Notes under the pieces: generated by a model
Databases searched by the model: none
Told to the model about the DNA's origin: nothing
The model's input: only the letters and a program-made list of their open reading frames with translations
NCBI GenBank assembly: GCA_030620095.1
Contig: JAUTXW010002182.1
Span: 62,001 to 126,000 of the forward strand
From: Kuschelorhynchus macadamiae
Taxonomy: Eukaryota; Arthropoda; Insecta; Coleoptera; Curculionidae
Length of the DNA stretch: 64,000 bases
Reading direction: 5' to 3'
Position numbers and translations under genes: made by a program
Shown here: positions 1 through 10,380 of the stretch, piece after piece
Layout: every line of letters begins with the position of its first letter
How positions within the stretch are numbered: position 1 is the first letter of the stretch

Positions 1-2
1 TT

Positions 3-398
3 AAAGATCCGCAATTCACCACATCAATGAACGAGACCGAATCTAACACTTGGCGTTCATTTGTTCAAGTAGTACAAAATTTTCTTGGCAATCATAAAGC
101 AGACAATGACGTAGAATTAGTGGAAACTATGCTTTCAAATTTTAATATTCTCGGCTGTAGCATGAGTATAAAAGTTCACTACCTCCGCAGCCACCTAGAT
201 CGTTTTCCAGAAAACTTAGGTGATTGTAGTGAAGAACAGGGGGAAAGATTCCATCAGGATATTAAAACTATGGAAGATCGTTATCAAGGACGATGGGATA
301 CCCACATGATGGCGGACTACTGTTGGAGCCTTCAGCGAGACTGCCCTAGTAAACTCCATTCTAGAAAGTCGTATAAAAGAAAATTTGTATGTGATTAG
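3..398 (+). CDS. 3' end of a transposon-type ORF, unnamed arthropod repeat family
   Basis: The reading frame is open from the window edge, so the start lies outside. The C-terminal part is about 131 residues, with motifs such as LVETMLSNFNILGC, FPENLGDCSEEQGERFHQDI and GRWDTHMMADYCW, ending in a lysine/arginine-rich tail. I recognise this pattern as a highly repeated coding sequence scattered through arthropod genomes, so I read it as a transposon ORF rather than a host gene, but I cannot name the superfamily. A polyadenylation signal AATAAA lies at 432-437, so the 3' end looks complete. The frame here shows no stop or frameshift. No function is claimed. Confidence 0.6.
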   Translation, partial: KDPQFTTSMNETESNTWRSFVQVVQNFLGNHKADNDVELVETMLSNFNILGCSMSIKVHYLRSHLDRFPENLGDCSEEQGERFHQDIKTMEDRYQGRWDTHMMADYCWSLQRDCPSKLHSRKSYKRKFVCD

Positions 399-683
399 TG
401 ACTAATGTAATTATGTAAATTAAGTTTTTGCAATAAATACTTAAATCCATGTGTCTGTTTTTTTAACTGGTAATAGTAATATTATATATTTATAATAGTT
501 ATAACGTAAAATATATAAACAATTAAAAAAAAACTAGATATGATAGACAAAATCTGAGAACTTTTTTACATTCTGCATCCAAAAATTACCCAGGAACAGT
601 TAAAAAATCGCAGGCACCAAAATGTGTGTTGGCCTGTGTTATTATTTACTTACTAGTCTCTACTTCTTTTTTTTTTATTACAG

Positions 684-779
684 AATAACGAATCGATAGA
701 AGACGAAATTTTCGACAACGTGGTGTTCCGACCGATGATGGACGAAAATGTAGGAAACAAAGAAAAAGACTATATGTAA
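684..779 (+). CDS. Terminal coding exon of an unidentified host-like gene
   Basis: A pyrimidine-rich tract ending in CAG at 681-683 is followed by a 31-codon frame that closes with TAA at 777-779. An AATAAA signal lies at 870-875, followed by T/G-rich sequence. The short peptide is acidic and ends EKDYM, with DNVVFRP in its middle. It matches no transposase I know. A good acceptor, a short open frame in phase 0, a 3' UTR and a poly(A) signal together make a terminal exon likely. The upstream exons are not visible in the window. It resembles the exon at 53693-53839 only in being an acidic, tyrosine-containing C-terminus, so a family link is a guess. Confidence 0.5.
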   Translation, partial: NNESIEDEIFDNVVFRPMMDENVGNKEKDYM

Positions 780-909
780 ATATAACTGAATGTAAAAGTG
801 CTTTTGATATTATTGTTGTAAATTTTAAGAACTTTATACAGATCTCAATTATAATTGTAAGTAGATTTTAATAAAAAAATTTGCTTTTTTTCTGTGTGTA
901 TTATTCCAG

Positions 910-1201
910 GATGCTCAAATTAATCATCGAAACAAACAAAGATGTGGATATAGGTAAATATTCAAAATTAACAGCATTTTTTGAAACGGAAAAACGTAGG
1001 ACACAAAAAAATCCAAAGTTTTTTCAAAAGCGGAATTTGCAACATTATTTTTCTGAGGCACCTGATGATATCTATTTGTTGATTAAAGTTGCAAGCATTA
1101 TTGGATTGGCAGGTGCATGTCGTCGCGAAGATCTTACTAAATTAACCATTGATAACACTGAAGACAAACAGACCCTGACTGGAGATGCAGTTCACCTTTA
1201 G
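910..1201 (+). pseudogene. Crypton-like tyrosine recombinase fragment
   Basis: A splice-acceptor-like TTATTCCAG ends at 909, and the frame then runs to a stop at 1199-1201. The peptide has KYSKLTAFF, then APDDIYLLIKVASIIGLAGACRREDL, the segment that carries the first catalytic arginine of Crypton-type tyrosine recombinases found repeatedly in insects. It stops soon after (TIDNTEDKQTL) and loses the family sequence, so the rest of the catalytic domain (His, Arg, Tyr) is missing. The sequence just downstream (1210-1240) looks like unrelated repeat DNA. I read it as a 3'-truncated copy. It differs from the longer recombinase at 36069-37202. Confidence 0.55.
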
Positions 1202-2540
1202 CTTTATAGGAAACTAGCGGATATCCGCGACTTCGTTCGCATATATGACTATAATGAAAGGAATGTAAAGAGGTACTTAAATCGCCTCATTTGAGTACCT
1301 CTTTATAAAGCACGTTTGTTGTTGCATTCTCTGGCTGTAAAATAGCCAAGCTACTACGCGAACTCACTCTAGACCAGGGGTGCTCAAACGGTCGATCGCG
1401 AGTGCTTTTTGAGTAGATCTCGAGAAGGAAAATTTTTTTAATAAGTAGGTACTTAACTAAACTACAAAAAATTATTACGTAATAAAATAACACTCTGCTA
1501 GCGGCAAAAGGCGGCTTTATCAAAGGAACGCGCGGTACTTGTCAAAGAAATGCCGCGTTTTTTATTCTTGCCGCTTTTCTAGAAATTTCGGGTGGCGCGT
1601 TTGACGGGAACATTCGAGACTTTCGTTCACGCCGATATAAATGTTGCGCCTGCAGGAATTGGAGTCATTCTGAATTGCAACTTGAAGGCAATACCACGTC
1701 GATACAAAGTTTATTATTAAATAGTACAAAATGAGTGCAGCGAAGAAATCTAAAACGTATCATTTTAATAACGATTGGGAGGAAGAATTTTTGTTTTGTA
1801 TGGTGAAGGATAAGTGCATTTGTCTTATTTGTCTTGCGTCAGTTGCAATACCTAAGCGTGGTAACTTAGAGAGACATCATAAAACGGTTTATAAAAACTA
1901 TGAAGAGGATTTTCCGCCACAGAGTGAATTAAGAAAACGAAAAGTACGTGATTTCATATCTTGTTTGAAAAAAGAACAAACCATGTTCACAAGACCAGCC
2001 AAACAATCAAAAGCTGCTACGATCGCGTCATTTAAAATATCTCATATATTGGCGAAACACAAGAAACCATTCGAAGATGGATCGGTTGTGAAGGAAGCAT
2101 TTATTGAAGCGGGTGAGACTTTATTTGGAGATTTTAAAAATAAAACAGAAATCATGTCTGCTATTAGAGAACTTCAGTTATCTCGTCCGACTGTCACAAG
2201 GCGTATTGAAGTCGTATGAGTCAAGACATGACAGATAAACTAAAAAATGATATCATGGAATGTACATACTTTTCTTTACAGTTCGACGAATCCATCGATA
2301 TGACAGACACTGCCCAGCTGTGTATTTTTATTCGGATGATATTTAATGATATGTTGGGTAAGGAAGAATTTTTGACAGTCATTCCTCTGAAGGGGAAGAC
2401 CCGTGGCGTAGATATACAGTGTGTATCATCCAAATGGAATAAATTCGATAATAAATAAATGGGGGCGTGTTCGGAAAAACGCTTGGACCCTTCGATTGGT
2501 ATTTTTAGTTGCTCATTTTCTCCAATAAAAACTTTTTATA

Positions 2541-4358
2541 CAGGGTGTGTCCTGTAACAGTGGTCAATGCCAACTTTCTTATTTCAAATGCAACACCCCG
2601 GATATTATTTAATTTTTGGATTCTTTAGGAGATTCTAAACATATTTTATGTTCAATGTCCTATACCTATCTTCAACTATTTCGGCAATATTAAGTGTTTT
2701 CAAACTTATTTTTATTTTATTTATTTCGAATTTATTATTATTCATGAAAGTGGCTCTGGTTACTGAACTATTTATTTGATTAGAAAAATTCGCTACAACA
2801 CACTCAATACTTATTTACCATTTAGGTCTTCATATTAAGAATGTAAGCAAAAACCATTTTAGCGTTCCTTTTTATTAATATGGAACAAAAAGAGCCAGTT
2901 TTGTTTACTTTTAAATTTTGTTTACTTTTGTGTAAAATGCCTGGCCTTTCTCTTTGCAAGACAGTAGTTGTCAGTGTCAGTGTCATAGTCTTTTGAATTT
3001 CGTTAACTGCATAATACCTAATATCAGAAAAATGGTTCATTTAACAGAAATGCATAAAATAACAATTCTACAAATGATTGGTTATGGAGATAACACACGA
3101 ACACAAGTGGAAGTTGCTCGCTTATTTCATGAAAAATTTCCAAATTTGCCGCATATATCCCAACGGACAATTAGTAAAATAGAAAAGCAGTTTCGCGAGC
3201 TTGGACATGTGAGGCAGATAAAAAAAGCAGCTGCCAAGTCAATAAATGATGATACTAAATTGGATATTATGCTTGAGTTGGAGGAAAACCCACATATTTC
3301 TAGTTGACAAGGCGCCGCAATGTTCGATATTAGCCATTCGTCGATTATTCGAACATTAAAAGAAAATAAAATGCATCCCTATAAAGTGATACCAACTCAG
3401 GAGCTCATGGAAGACGATTATGATAGGAGAACTTATTTTTGTGAACAAATGATGGCTATGTTAGATAACAATGTTATTCAATTAGAACATGTTTTGTTTT
3501 CGGATGAGTGCACCTTTACACTTCACGGTCATGTAAATCGTCAAAATTGCCGCTATTGGTCTAGGGAAAATCCTCACTGGATCAGCGAAGAACATACTCA
3601 ATATCCTGAAAAGGTTAATGTTTGGGCAGGAATTGTTAGGGATCATATCATAGGCCCCTTTTTCATTGACGGCAATTTGAATGGCGATAATTATTTAGCA
3701 CTGCTCCAAAATAATGTCGTGGCAACTTTGACAAATTTGTATCCGGATCCAGCAAACCCACAAGTTTCAGCGAATATGATATGATTTCAGCAAGATGGAG
3801 CACCGCCCCATTACCAAATTAATGTCCGGCAGTACCTCAACGGAATATTTCCAAATCGGTGGATAGGGAGACGAGGATCGATAGAATGGCCAGCGCGATC
3901 CCCTGATCTGACGCCATTAGACTTTTCTTCTTATGGGGACATATTAAAAATGTTGTATACAAAACTAAACCCCTCGACTTAGCTGACTTAAGAAGACGAA
4001 TAACGCTTGCGATTAGATCGGTCACGCCTGAGATGCTAAATAACGTTAGAAGAAATTTCTATTTAAGATTAGGAATTTGCCAAGTCGTTCGCGGCGAGCA
4101 TATTCAACAGTTACTAAATTAACTTTTTACTTTTGTTTATACATTATGAAGAAATAAATAATTTAATTTTTTTAATCTTAATGTTTGCAATAAATTTGAA
4201 AACACTTAATATTACCGAAATAGTTGAAGATAGGTATAGGACATTGAACATAAAATATGTTTAGAATCTCCTAAAGAATCCAAAAATTAAATAATATCCG
4301 GGGTGTTGCATTTGAACTAAGAAAGTTGGCATTGACCACTGTTATAGGACACACCCTG
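2541..4358 (+). mobile_element. DD41D mariner-like transposon with long terminal inverted repeats
   Basis: The element starts CAGGGTGTGTCCTG and ends GGACACACCCTG, with TA on both sides (2539-2540, 4359-4360). The inverted repeats extend about 165 bp inward (for example ATTTAATTTTTGGATTCTTT on the left and its complement on the right). It sits exactly at the dyad centre of the palindromic element at 2417-4482. At 1818 bp with a single transposase gene it is full length for this group. Confidence 0.85.
3032..4122 (+). pseudogene. DD41D mariner-like transposase, three lesions
   Basis: The start is ATG at 3032 (MVHLTEMHKITILQM). The order is a helix-turn-helix N-terminus, HPYKVIPTQEL, the first catalytic aspartate in LFSDECTFTLHG, NVWAGIV, the second aspartate in QQDGAPPHY, and the third in SPDLTPLDF. 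Forty-one residues separate the second and third aspartates, hence DD41D spacing. Damage is light: an in-frame TGA at 3305-3307 where the family usually has arginine, a TGA at 3782-3784 where tryptophan is expected, and a one-base insertion near 3925 in the FFLWG motif. The frame closes at 4120-4122. This is one of the youngest-looking transposase genes in the window, yet inactive as read. Confidence 0.85.
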
Positions 4359-5690
4359 TATAAAAAGTTTTTATTGGAGAAAATGAGCAACTAAAAATAC
4401 CAATCGACGGGTCCAAGCGTTTTTCCGAACACGCCCCCATTTATTTATTATCGAATTTATTCCATTTGGCTGATACACACTGTATATGACGTTTTCTTCA
4501 ATTTTGTAAAAAACTACAAGCTACCAATATATAAATTAGTGTGCATTACAACTGATGGAGCACCAGCAATGACTGGAAACAAAAACGGTTTTGTGGCATT
4601 GTGTCGAGCTAATGAAGATTTCCCTTCATTTTTTTCAATCCATTGCATTATACATCAACAAGTTTTGTGTTCAAAAGTTTTGAACACGGAGGAAATTATG
4701 GGCATTGCAACAAAAATTGTGAATTCCATCCGTGCACGTAGCTTGCAACGGCGGCTCCTTAAGTTGCAGTTGGAAGATAGGGAGTCAGCTGAACACACTG
4801 ATTTAGTTCTTCACACGGACGTCAGGTGGTTGAGTCGCGGAAAATTCCTAGAAAGGTTTCAAGAATTATTGCCCGAAATAACAGCTTTTCTAGACGAAAG
4901 AGGTGACGACATTCAGATGTTGAAAAACGAAAAATGGGTGACTGATTTGGCATCACAATGCACTTAAACACCATTAACTTGGAGCTTCAAGGTAAAGGAA
5001 AAACTGTTATTGAGATGATTAGCGCAGTAAACGCATTCAAAAGTAAATTGCAATTTATGATAGATCAACTGAAAAGAAACATTTTCCGTCTTTGAAAGCA
5101 AGGATTTCTCAGTTAAAATATGTTACGTATGAGGCTGAATTATCAAATATTTTGGGACAATTCGAAATGCGTTTTTATTATTGTAGTAAATTGGCAAATG
5201 TAGCATCATTTATGAGTTATCCTTTTTCATGTAAAAACATTGAGGAAGTAGCTACTGAAATAGCAAGTCAGTTTAATATGAACTCATGTTCTGTTGAAAA
5301 TGAGTTGGTGCAGATTATATCAAATATACATCGCAAAGCTACAGCATCTGATACAAATTTCTAGTGTTTTATATCTGAAGATAAATATCCTAATCTAAGG
5401 CAAATCGCCCTTCAACTGACAGCAATGTTTGGGTCAACTTACTTGTGCGAGTCTGCATTTTCTGAAATAAAGATAATTAAGTCAAAATATCGCAATCGAC
5501 TAACTGACGATCATATGTCATCATGCTTGCGATTAGCACTCAGTGGTTACGTACCATCTTATGAAAAGTATGCTGAGGACATGCAGTGCCACGCTTCAAC
5601 CTCCAAAGTCACTCCTTAGTTAAGTTTAACACCATATGTAACTCTTTTGTTTTGTAACAACCAATAAAATCGCAATTTTGAATAACTATG

Positions 5691-6076
5691 ATTTTTTTCA
5701 TTGATATTGTAGAGAAGAACCTAACTAAACCTATCCCAAACCTTGACTAAAATAATGTATATTGTGCGGAAAGCCATCTCTTTTAAATATAACAATCCGA
5801 CAAACTGTTCATTCAATATAAACTAAATAAATACTCTAATTTGTGATCAAATCTAATCTGAAGTAATCAATTCTAATAAAGTAAAAAAAATTCTATGGAG
5901 TTGGCTGTTACTTGATGGAAATTCATAATTCAACGTAAAAAAACAGGAAAATTCGATTTCCAAAACTATATTTTAAAAAATACTATGATAATATTGTTTC
6001 GTTACACAGTAGCTTCTTCAGATAGAATGTAATATTCAAACTAATATTTAGCGTATATATACAAAGAAACTTAATC
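5691..6076. other. No gene seen
   Basis: This is AT-rich sequence between the hAT remnant and the next mariner. I see no open frame with recognisable coding sequence, no terminal repeats and no RNA gene. It may contain the undetected right end of the hAT. Confidence 0.5.
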
Positions 6077-7622
6077 AAGAAACGCTCAAAACACTTTCTA
6101 TAAAATGAAGAGGGAACAAATAAAAGCGTATTACTCGACCCTTATCTGTAACCCCTTGGGCAGGGTGAGATACACCCCTAAAATCTTAAAGAGAAAGGGG
6201 GGTCGAGTGATCATCTTAAAGCTCTTGAAAAATGCTTTCCAATGGTACCATAGAAAGCTGTTTTTCGTGAAATTCTCCTGTGTTTATTAAAGGAAACAAT
6301 AAATTAAAACACGATTGTGAAATTTTTTATAATTACTTAATTAAATGTTCAAAATGTTTCCCGTTGTTTTGAAGACAATAATAAAGCCTTTGTTCAGATT
6401 CTTCGCGTACCTTTGCAAATGTTTCTCTGGATTGCGTTTTAAACACCACAGATTTAAGGTAACCCCACAAAAAGAAGTCAAGAGGTGTTAGGTCAGGGGA
6501 TCTAGGTGGCCATTCAATAGGACCTCTTCTTCCAATCCACTGGTTGGGATAATTATCATCCAACCATTGCCTGACGGGAACTACATAATGAGGAGGTGCC
6601 CCATCCTGCTGAAAATGTAGTAAGCGTTAAAAGGTACGATCATCACTGAAACAAATATTTTTAACTAGTCGAGGTTCTGCCGTTATTCTATCTGTCATTA
6701 TTTCACAAAACTGGATTCTTCTATCCGGGTCGTCGTCACCAAGTTCTTGCAGTATGCGCAGTTTATAGGGATGAAACTTATGAAATTTAAGTACCTTTCT
6801 TATTGTTTTACGAGATAAGCCAGTTGCTACAGCTGCTTGACGAGTTGATAAAGTTGAATTAATTGCAAACTGCCCCAGAATTTCAATTCGCGCTGTTTCA
6901 TCAACTAGTCTCGGTTGATTTCTCTTTTTATTCGCGACAGAGCCAGTTTGTTCAAATTTGGCTACTAGTTGACGAACATACTCCGGACTTACATTTTGAC
7001 CTGCATGCCTTTCATTAGATCTTTGGGCTGTCCTTAAGAAACATTGATCCTCAGAACCATAAATGAAAATCATTTCTACACGTTCAACTGTGTTGTACAC
7101 CATTATTTAAGATAAGTGCTGCTTTTAACTGAACCAAAAGTCAACTGTTAAAAACAACAATCAATACTAATAGTACAAGTTACTTTTAAAGTAAATATTG
7201 TGATAATAAAATGCGAATATTCATAAACAAATAAAATATCAGGCTTAAAATGTTTAGAATTCTTAAGAGACATGCCAGAATATCGATACCAATCATTTTG
7301 AACATTTACTTAAATAAAAATAAAAATATTCAAAAGTGTGTTTTTATTTATTGTTTCCTTTAATAAATACAGAAGAATTTCACGAAAAACAGCTTTCTAT
7401 GGTCCCATTGGAAAGCATTTTTCAAGAGCTTTAAGAAGATGTATCACTCAACCTCCCTTTCTATTTAAGATTTTAGGGGTGTATCTCACCCTGCCCAAGG
7501 GGTTACTGATAAGGGTCGAATAATACGCCTTTGTTTGTTCCCTCTTCATGTTATCGAAAGTGTTTTGAGCGTTTTTTGATTCCTAAGATATGGCCATTTC
7601 AAGTTTTTAAATTGTCATCCTG
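6077..7622 (-). mobile_element. DD41D mariner-like transposon, internally deleted
   Basis: Inverted repeats of over 200 bp frame the element: AAACGCTCAAAACACTTT with GGGAACAAATAAAAGCGTAT and the AAGGGG/CAGGGTGAGATACACCCC segment on the left, and their complements at 7340-7575 on the right. The right end closes CATCCTG at 7622 followed by TATA. The left end is worn, so its coordinate is approximate. The transposase gene between the repeats is on the - strand. Confidence 0.75.
6333..7103 (-). pseudogene. DD41D mariner-like transposase, catalytic middle deleted
   Basis: The N-terminal 158 residues run from 7103: MVYNTVERVEMIFIYG, a helix-turn-helix segment STRQAAVATGLSRKTIRKVL, FHPYKLRILQEL, and up to the first aspartate in CFSDDRTF. 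The sequence then jumps directly to the QQDGAPPHY aspartate near 6600, so about 100 residues are missing, and the frame changes. The C-terminal part (6563-6333) keeps WIGRRGPIEWPPRSPDLTPL and FFLWGYLKSVVF. The deletion removes the stretch between the first and second catalytic aspartates, so the protein is dead. Confidence 0.8.
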
Positions 7623-7658
7623 TATATACAAAAAACCAAGTACCTAAGTGTAATAAAA

Positions 7659-8280
7659 TTACAAATGGCTATAGAGATAGTCCCTATAAACATTGCCGCA
7701 ATCAGACATATGGTTTTGGTCTAAGAAATGCGATGCATAATGTGAATCTGTTTTGTCTTTGATGTAACTTCTCTTATGTTCTTTGATTCTTAAATCAAAA
7801 TTGCGACCAGTTTGGTCGATATATACCCTAGAGCATGAACCACAATCTAACCTATACCCTCTTGATTTTTTATTATCATTAGTTTTGCTTTTGTTATTTT
7901 TAATGTGTTTACCTAAAGTATGATTGGTTTTAAAAGCAATTTTTGTGTCTCTATTGAATAAATTTCTAGAAATAGTATCCGTTATTTTTCCAGTATAAGT
8001 GAGAGTTCTAAATTGTTTGTTCCCATAGTTACTGTCTACTGGATATACAAGCTTTATTGCTTTATTATAAGATTTCTTTGACAAAATTTTATCTATAACA
8101 AAAGCTTCATATCCGTTATTAACAGCAATTTGTTTTATAATTTTCAATTCTTTATTTTAATTTTCAGCTGACATCGGTATGTTTAAAAGTCTATGGATAA
8201 ATGAATGAAAAGTTGTCATTTTATGTTTGTAAGGATGTGTAGAGTTTGCGTGTATAACGTTGCGGTTATCGTTAAATCTA
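7659..8280 (-). pseudogene. Penelope-like element C-terminus (GIY-YIG), copy 1
   Basis: On the - strand, sequence upstream of 8147 still reads THPYKHKMTTFHSFIHRLLN, the end of a Penelope-type reverse transcriptase, with an in-frame stop before 8147. After that come NNGYEAFVIDKILSKKSY and the GIY-YIG endonuclease part, RLDCGSCSRVYIDQTGRNFDLRIKEHKRSY. Compared with copy 2 (9602-10380), the last ~50 residues are lost: at about 7712 the coding sequence joins directly to a segment that in copy 2 lies some 300 bp further downstream. Penelope-like elements insert by target-primed reverse transcription. The reverse transcriptase core is absent here. Confidence 0.8.
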
Positions 8281-8907
8281 AGACGTTAATTGACTTGTGA
8301 ATTTAATGTTGGTGTGTATATTATTAATGAAGTTAAGAAATTGTTTGAGTTGTCGTTGTGTGAAAACTCAAACTCATATATACTTTATTGTTAAAAGAAC
8401 ATATAGTCCTTAGCAACAAAGCAAGCTCTGTAAAAATAAAAATATTGGGGTCTAAATCATTGGAAAAATGAAATAAATATACATACACTAGACACTAAGT
8501 AAATACATGTTATACAAAAAGGCACATATACATATAACCATACTAAAATCCATCATTAAATATATAGGGTGTTAGGTCTTTGACTACAAATATTTTAACA
8601 TAGGGTGGTATGAACGTTTTTAAACAAAATATTCTTATAAACCATCGGTAAATTCGAAAGCGTTTTCGAGATATTTAATTTTAAAAAATTAATTAATTTT
8701 GGAGAAAGTTTCAACTAATTCCACGACAACATGACAACATTGCTGTTTGCTTGGACATCAATGTGATGACAATCTCATCATCTGTGTTTTATAAACAAAG
8801 AAGTATAAAAAAACTTGTAGGCTTGAAAACGATTCAATTATTTTATTTTGATTATTTTTCTGGAATGTATGAATTGGACGGATAGCATTAATCGGATGGA
8901 TTATCCT
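8148..8907 (-). repeat. Duplicated segment A (pairs with 10202-11013)
   Basis: This block, together with the Penelope fragment left of it, recurs nearly base for base at 10202-11013, including rare words such as GCATTAATCGGATGGATT at the right edge and TATAGGGTGTTAGGTCTTTG in the middle. The two copies diverge sharply right after GGATGGATT. Small indels separate them: copy 1 lacks about 50 bp near 8265 that copy 2 has at 10315-10370. The arrangement is what partial tandem Penelope copies look like, although a local duplication would look the same. Apart from the Penelope reading frame I see no gene in it. Confidence 0.75.
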
Positions 8908-9181
8908 CATCCGATGAAGTCACAGACGTATAGTTGTCTACCTCTCTCTCTCTACAAACAGAACGAGACCGAGATCGAGACGGAGACCGAGAACGGTCTA
9001 TCTCACTTTCGCTGTCACTGATAACACGACGTACAGGTGCCCGTATTTTACGACCACGATTTTTCTTAACCTTGCATTTTTCTTCAAGACTATTAAGCCT
9101 ATTATTTAACTTCTTAAACAATTTATAAAAGCCCGACCGTTCTACCGACTGACTACGACTTCTTTTTCTATGTTTCGGCAT
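8888..9181 (-). CDS. Short Arg/Ser-rich coiled-coil ORF, transposon-associated
   Basis: This 97-residue frame starts MPKHRKRSRSQSVER, has a short leucine-rich helix (LFKKLNNRLNSLEEKC), a basic stretch (KKNRGRKIRAPVRR), a serine/arginine run (DRSRSPSRSRSRSVCRER) and an acidic end (SSDEDNPSD). Its last codons (NPSD and stop) fall inside the segment duplicated at 10995-11013, where the rest of the frame is missing. The gene therefore belonged to the duplicated unit or lay right beside it. Similar SR-like first ORFs occur in some arthropod retroelements. I cannot assign a function, and nucleic-acid binding is only suggested by composition. Confidence 0.45.
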   Translation of the reverse strand: MPKHRKRSRSQSVERSGFYKLFKKLNNRLNSLEEKCKVKKNRGRKIRAPVRRVISDSESEIDRSRSPSRSRSRSVCREREVDNYTSVTSSDEDNPSD

Positions 9182-9601
9182 AATTTTTACGCTTTTCTAC
9201 AAAAAAAAATTCTGAATTTACACTATCGATTTTGATGATTCACTTGCGACGTGAACGTATCAACACAAAAACGAAGACTGAATACTATCGGCAGAGTTAG
9301 GCAAGGGTACGAAGGGATTCTTTTTTGCTTAGCTTTCAAGATTGTGGACGTATTGGCCAGAGGCGGAGGTACTACATATGTCTTTATTTATGAGACGAGG
9401 CCGAATATAATTACAAATGGCTATAGAGATAGTCCCTATAAACATTGCCGCAATCAGACATATCAGGCGCCATTGTTTACAGGTTTACAATAAAGTGTAA
9501 ATAAAAAAGAAAGAAGTACTGTTAATATAATCTTCCGTTATAAAACAAATGTTGCGTGGTTTGTTTGTAAGAGTACATAGGATAATAATAAATAGGTACA
9601 T
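9182..9601. other. No gene seen; holds a 50-bp repeat shared with 7661-7711
   Basis: The words GGCTATAGAGATAGTCCCTA and CATTGCCGCAATCAGACATA near 9418-9461 recur at 7667-7711, the point where Penelope copy 1 is truncated. No convincing coding sequence is present. Confidence 0.55.
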
Positions 9602-10380
9602 TTATAAATTTAATTTTAATAATAATGGGGAAGTGTTTAAGTACAGTTGTTCATTTAAAAGATTGCCGTTATGTTTAAGTTTGTTAATTTCCATACCTTC
9701 TAAGAAATTTAATTTCGTAGATTTATTTTCTGAATGTAGAATTTTAAAGTTGTCATTAAAAATATGGTTTTGGTCTAACAAATGCGATGCATAATGTGAA
9801 TCTGTTTTGTCTTTGATGTAACTTCTCTTATGTTCTTTGATTCTTAAATCAAAATTGCGACCAGTTTGGTCGATATATACCCTAGAGCATGAACCACAAT
9901 CTAACCTATACCCTCTTGATTTTATATTATCATTAGTTTTGCTTTTGGTATTTTTAATGTGTTTACCTAAAGTATGATTGGTTTTAAAAGTAATTCTTGT
10001 GTCTCTATTGAATAATTTTCTAGAAATAGTATCCGGTATTTTTCCAGTATAAGTGAGAGTTTTAAATTGTTTGTTCCCACAGTTATTGTCTACTGGATAT
10101 ACGAGCTTTATTGCTTTATTATAAGATTTCTTTGACAAAATTTTATCTATAACAGAAGCTTCATATCCGTTATTAACAGCAATTTGTTTTATAATTTTCA
10201 ATTCTTTATTTTAATTTTCAGCTGACATCGGTATGTTTAAAAGTCTATGGATAAATGAATGAAAAGTTGTCATTTTATGTTTGTAAGGATGTGTAGAATT
10301 TGCGTGAATAACGGTATCAGTATGAGAGGGTTTATGATAAATTGCAAAATTTTGCAAAACCGATTTATATCGGTTATCGT
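9602..10380 (-). pseudogene. Penelope-like element C-terminus (GIY-YIG), copy 2
   Basis: The longer of two copies. From the right it holds FAIYHKPSHTD and THPYKHKMTTFHSFIHRLLN (end of the reverse transcriptase and connector), an in-frame stop near 10202, and then an open frame of 199 residues from 10201 to 9602. The GIY-YIG region includes YRLDCGSCSRVYIDQTGRNF and the helix RIKEHKRSYIKDK. The C-terminus reaches NFLEGMEINKLKHNGNLLNE and a stop. The catalytic reverse transcriptase motifs lie upstream and are absent, so this is a 5'-truncated insertion. It closely matches copy 1 at 7659-8280. Confidence 0.8.

Larger units (their letters stand above)
2417..4482. mobile_element. Palindromic MITE with TA target duplication, interrupted at its centre
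   Basis: The ends CAGTGTGTATCATCC and GGCTGATACACACTG are inverted repeats flanked by TA (2415-2416 and 4483-4484). Each arm outside the inner insert is 122 bp (2417-2538 and 4361-4482), and the two are near-perfect reverse complements. They would meet at CTTTTTATATAAAAAG if the inner element and one TA were removed. The parent was therefore a hairpin-type non-autonomous element of about 246 bp sitting inside the hAT coding sequence. See the next entry for the insert. Confidence 0.8.
1731..5619 (+). pseudogene. Broken hAT transposase (ZBED5/GTF2IRD2-like)
   Basis: The coding sequence starts at 1731 with MSAAKKSKTYHFNNDW and a CLIC...LERHH zinc-binding segment of BED/CxxC type. The catalytic core follows after a one-base frame change near 2217, with FSLQFDESIDMTD. 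It is then interrupted by the insert at 2417-4482 and resumes with VCITTDGAPAMTG and DVRWLSRGKFLERF. The C-terminal hAT dimerisation segment is at 5425-5619 (YLCESAFSEIKIIKSKYRNR). Besides the insertion there are a frameshift near 2217, a shift or gap near 4967-5092 and a stop at 5362. The protein cannot be made. hAT transposases of this group cut with an RNase H-like DDE core and an alpha-helical insertion. Here it is only a fossil. Confidence 0.8.
1375..5690 (+). mobile_element. hAT transposon remnant (ZBED/GTF2IRD2-like), split by nested elements
   Basis: The left end begins CAGGGGTGCTCAAAC at 1375, a typical hAT terminus of the Charlie-like group. No matching right terminus is visible, and the end given is approximate, set by the poly(A)-like CAATAAAAT near 5662. 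The element is interrupted at 2415/4483 by a palindromic element with a TA target duplication. Removing that insert and one TA re-joins the hAT reading frame exactly, which shows the insertion came after the hAT and hit coding sequence. Confidence 0.7.

Noticed and set aside
1205..1245. A motif resembling ends of common insect SINE or non-LTR repeats (GATATCCGCGACTTCGTTCG)
   Set aside because: Only about 40 bp is visible without a body or tail, too little to call an element.
9251..9493. An 80-codon frame on the + strand
   Set aside because: It runs through a segment that is a repeat shared with 7661-7711 and has no similarity or splice context.
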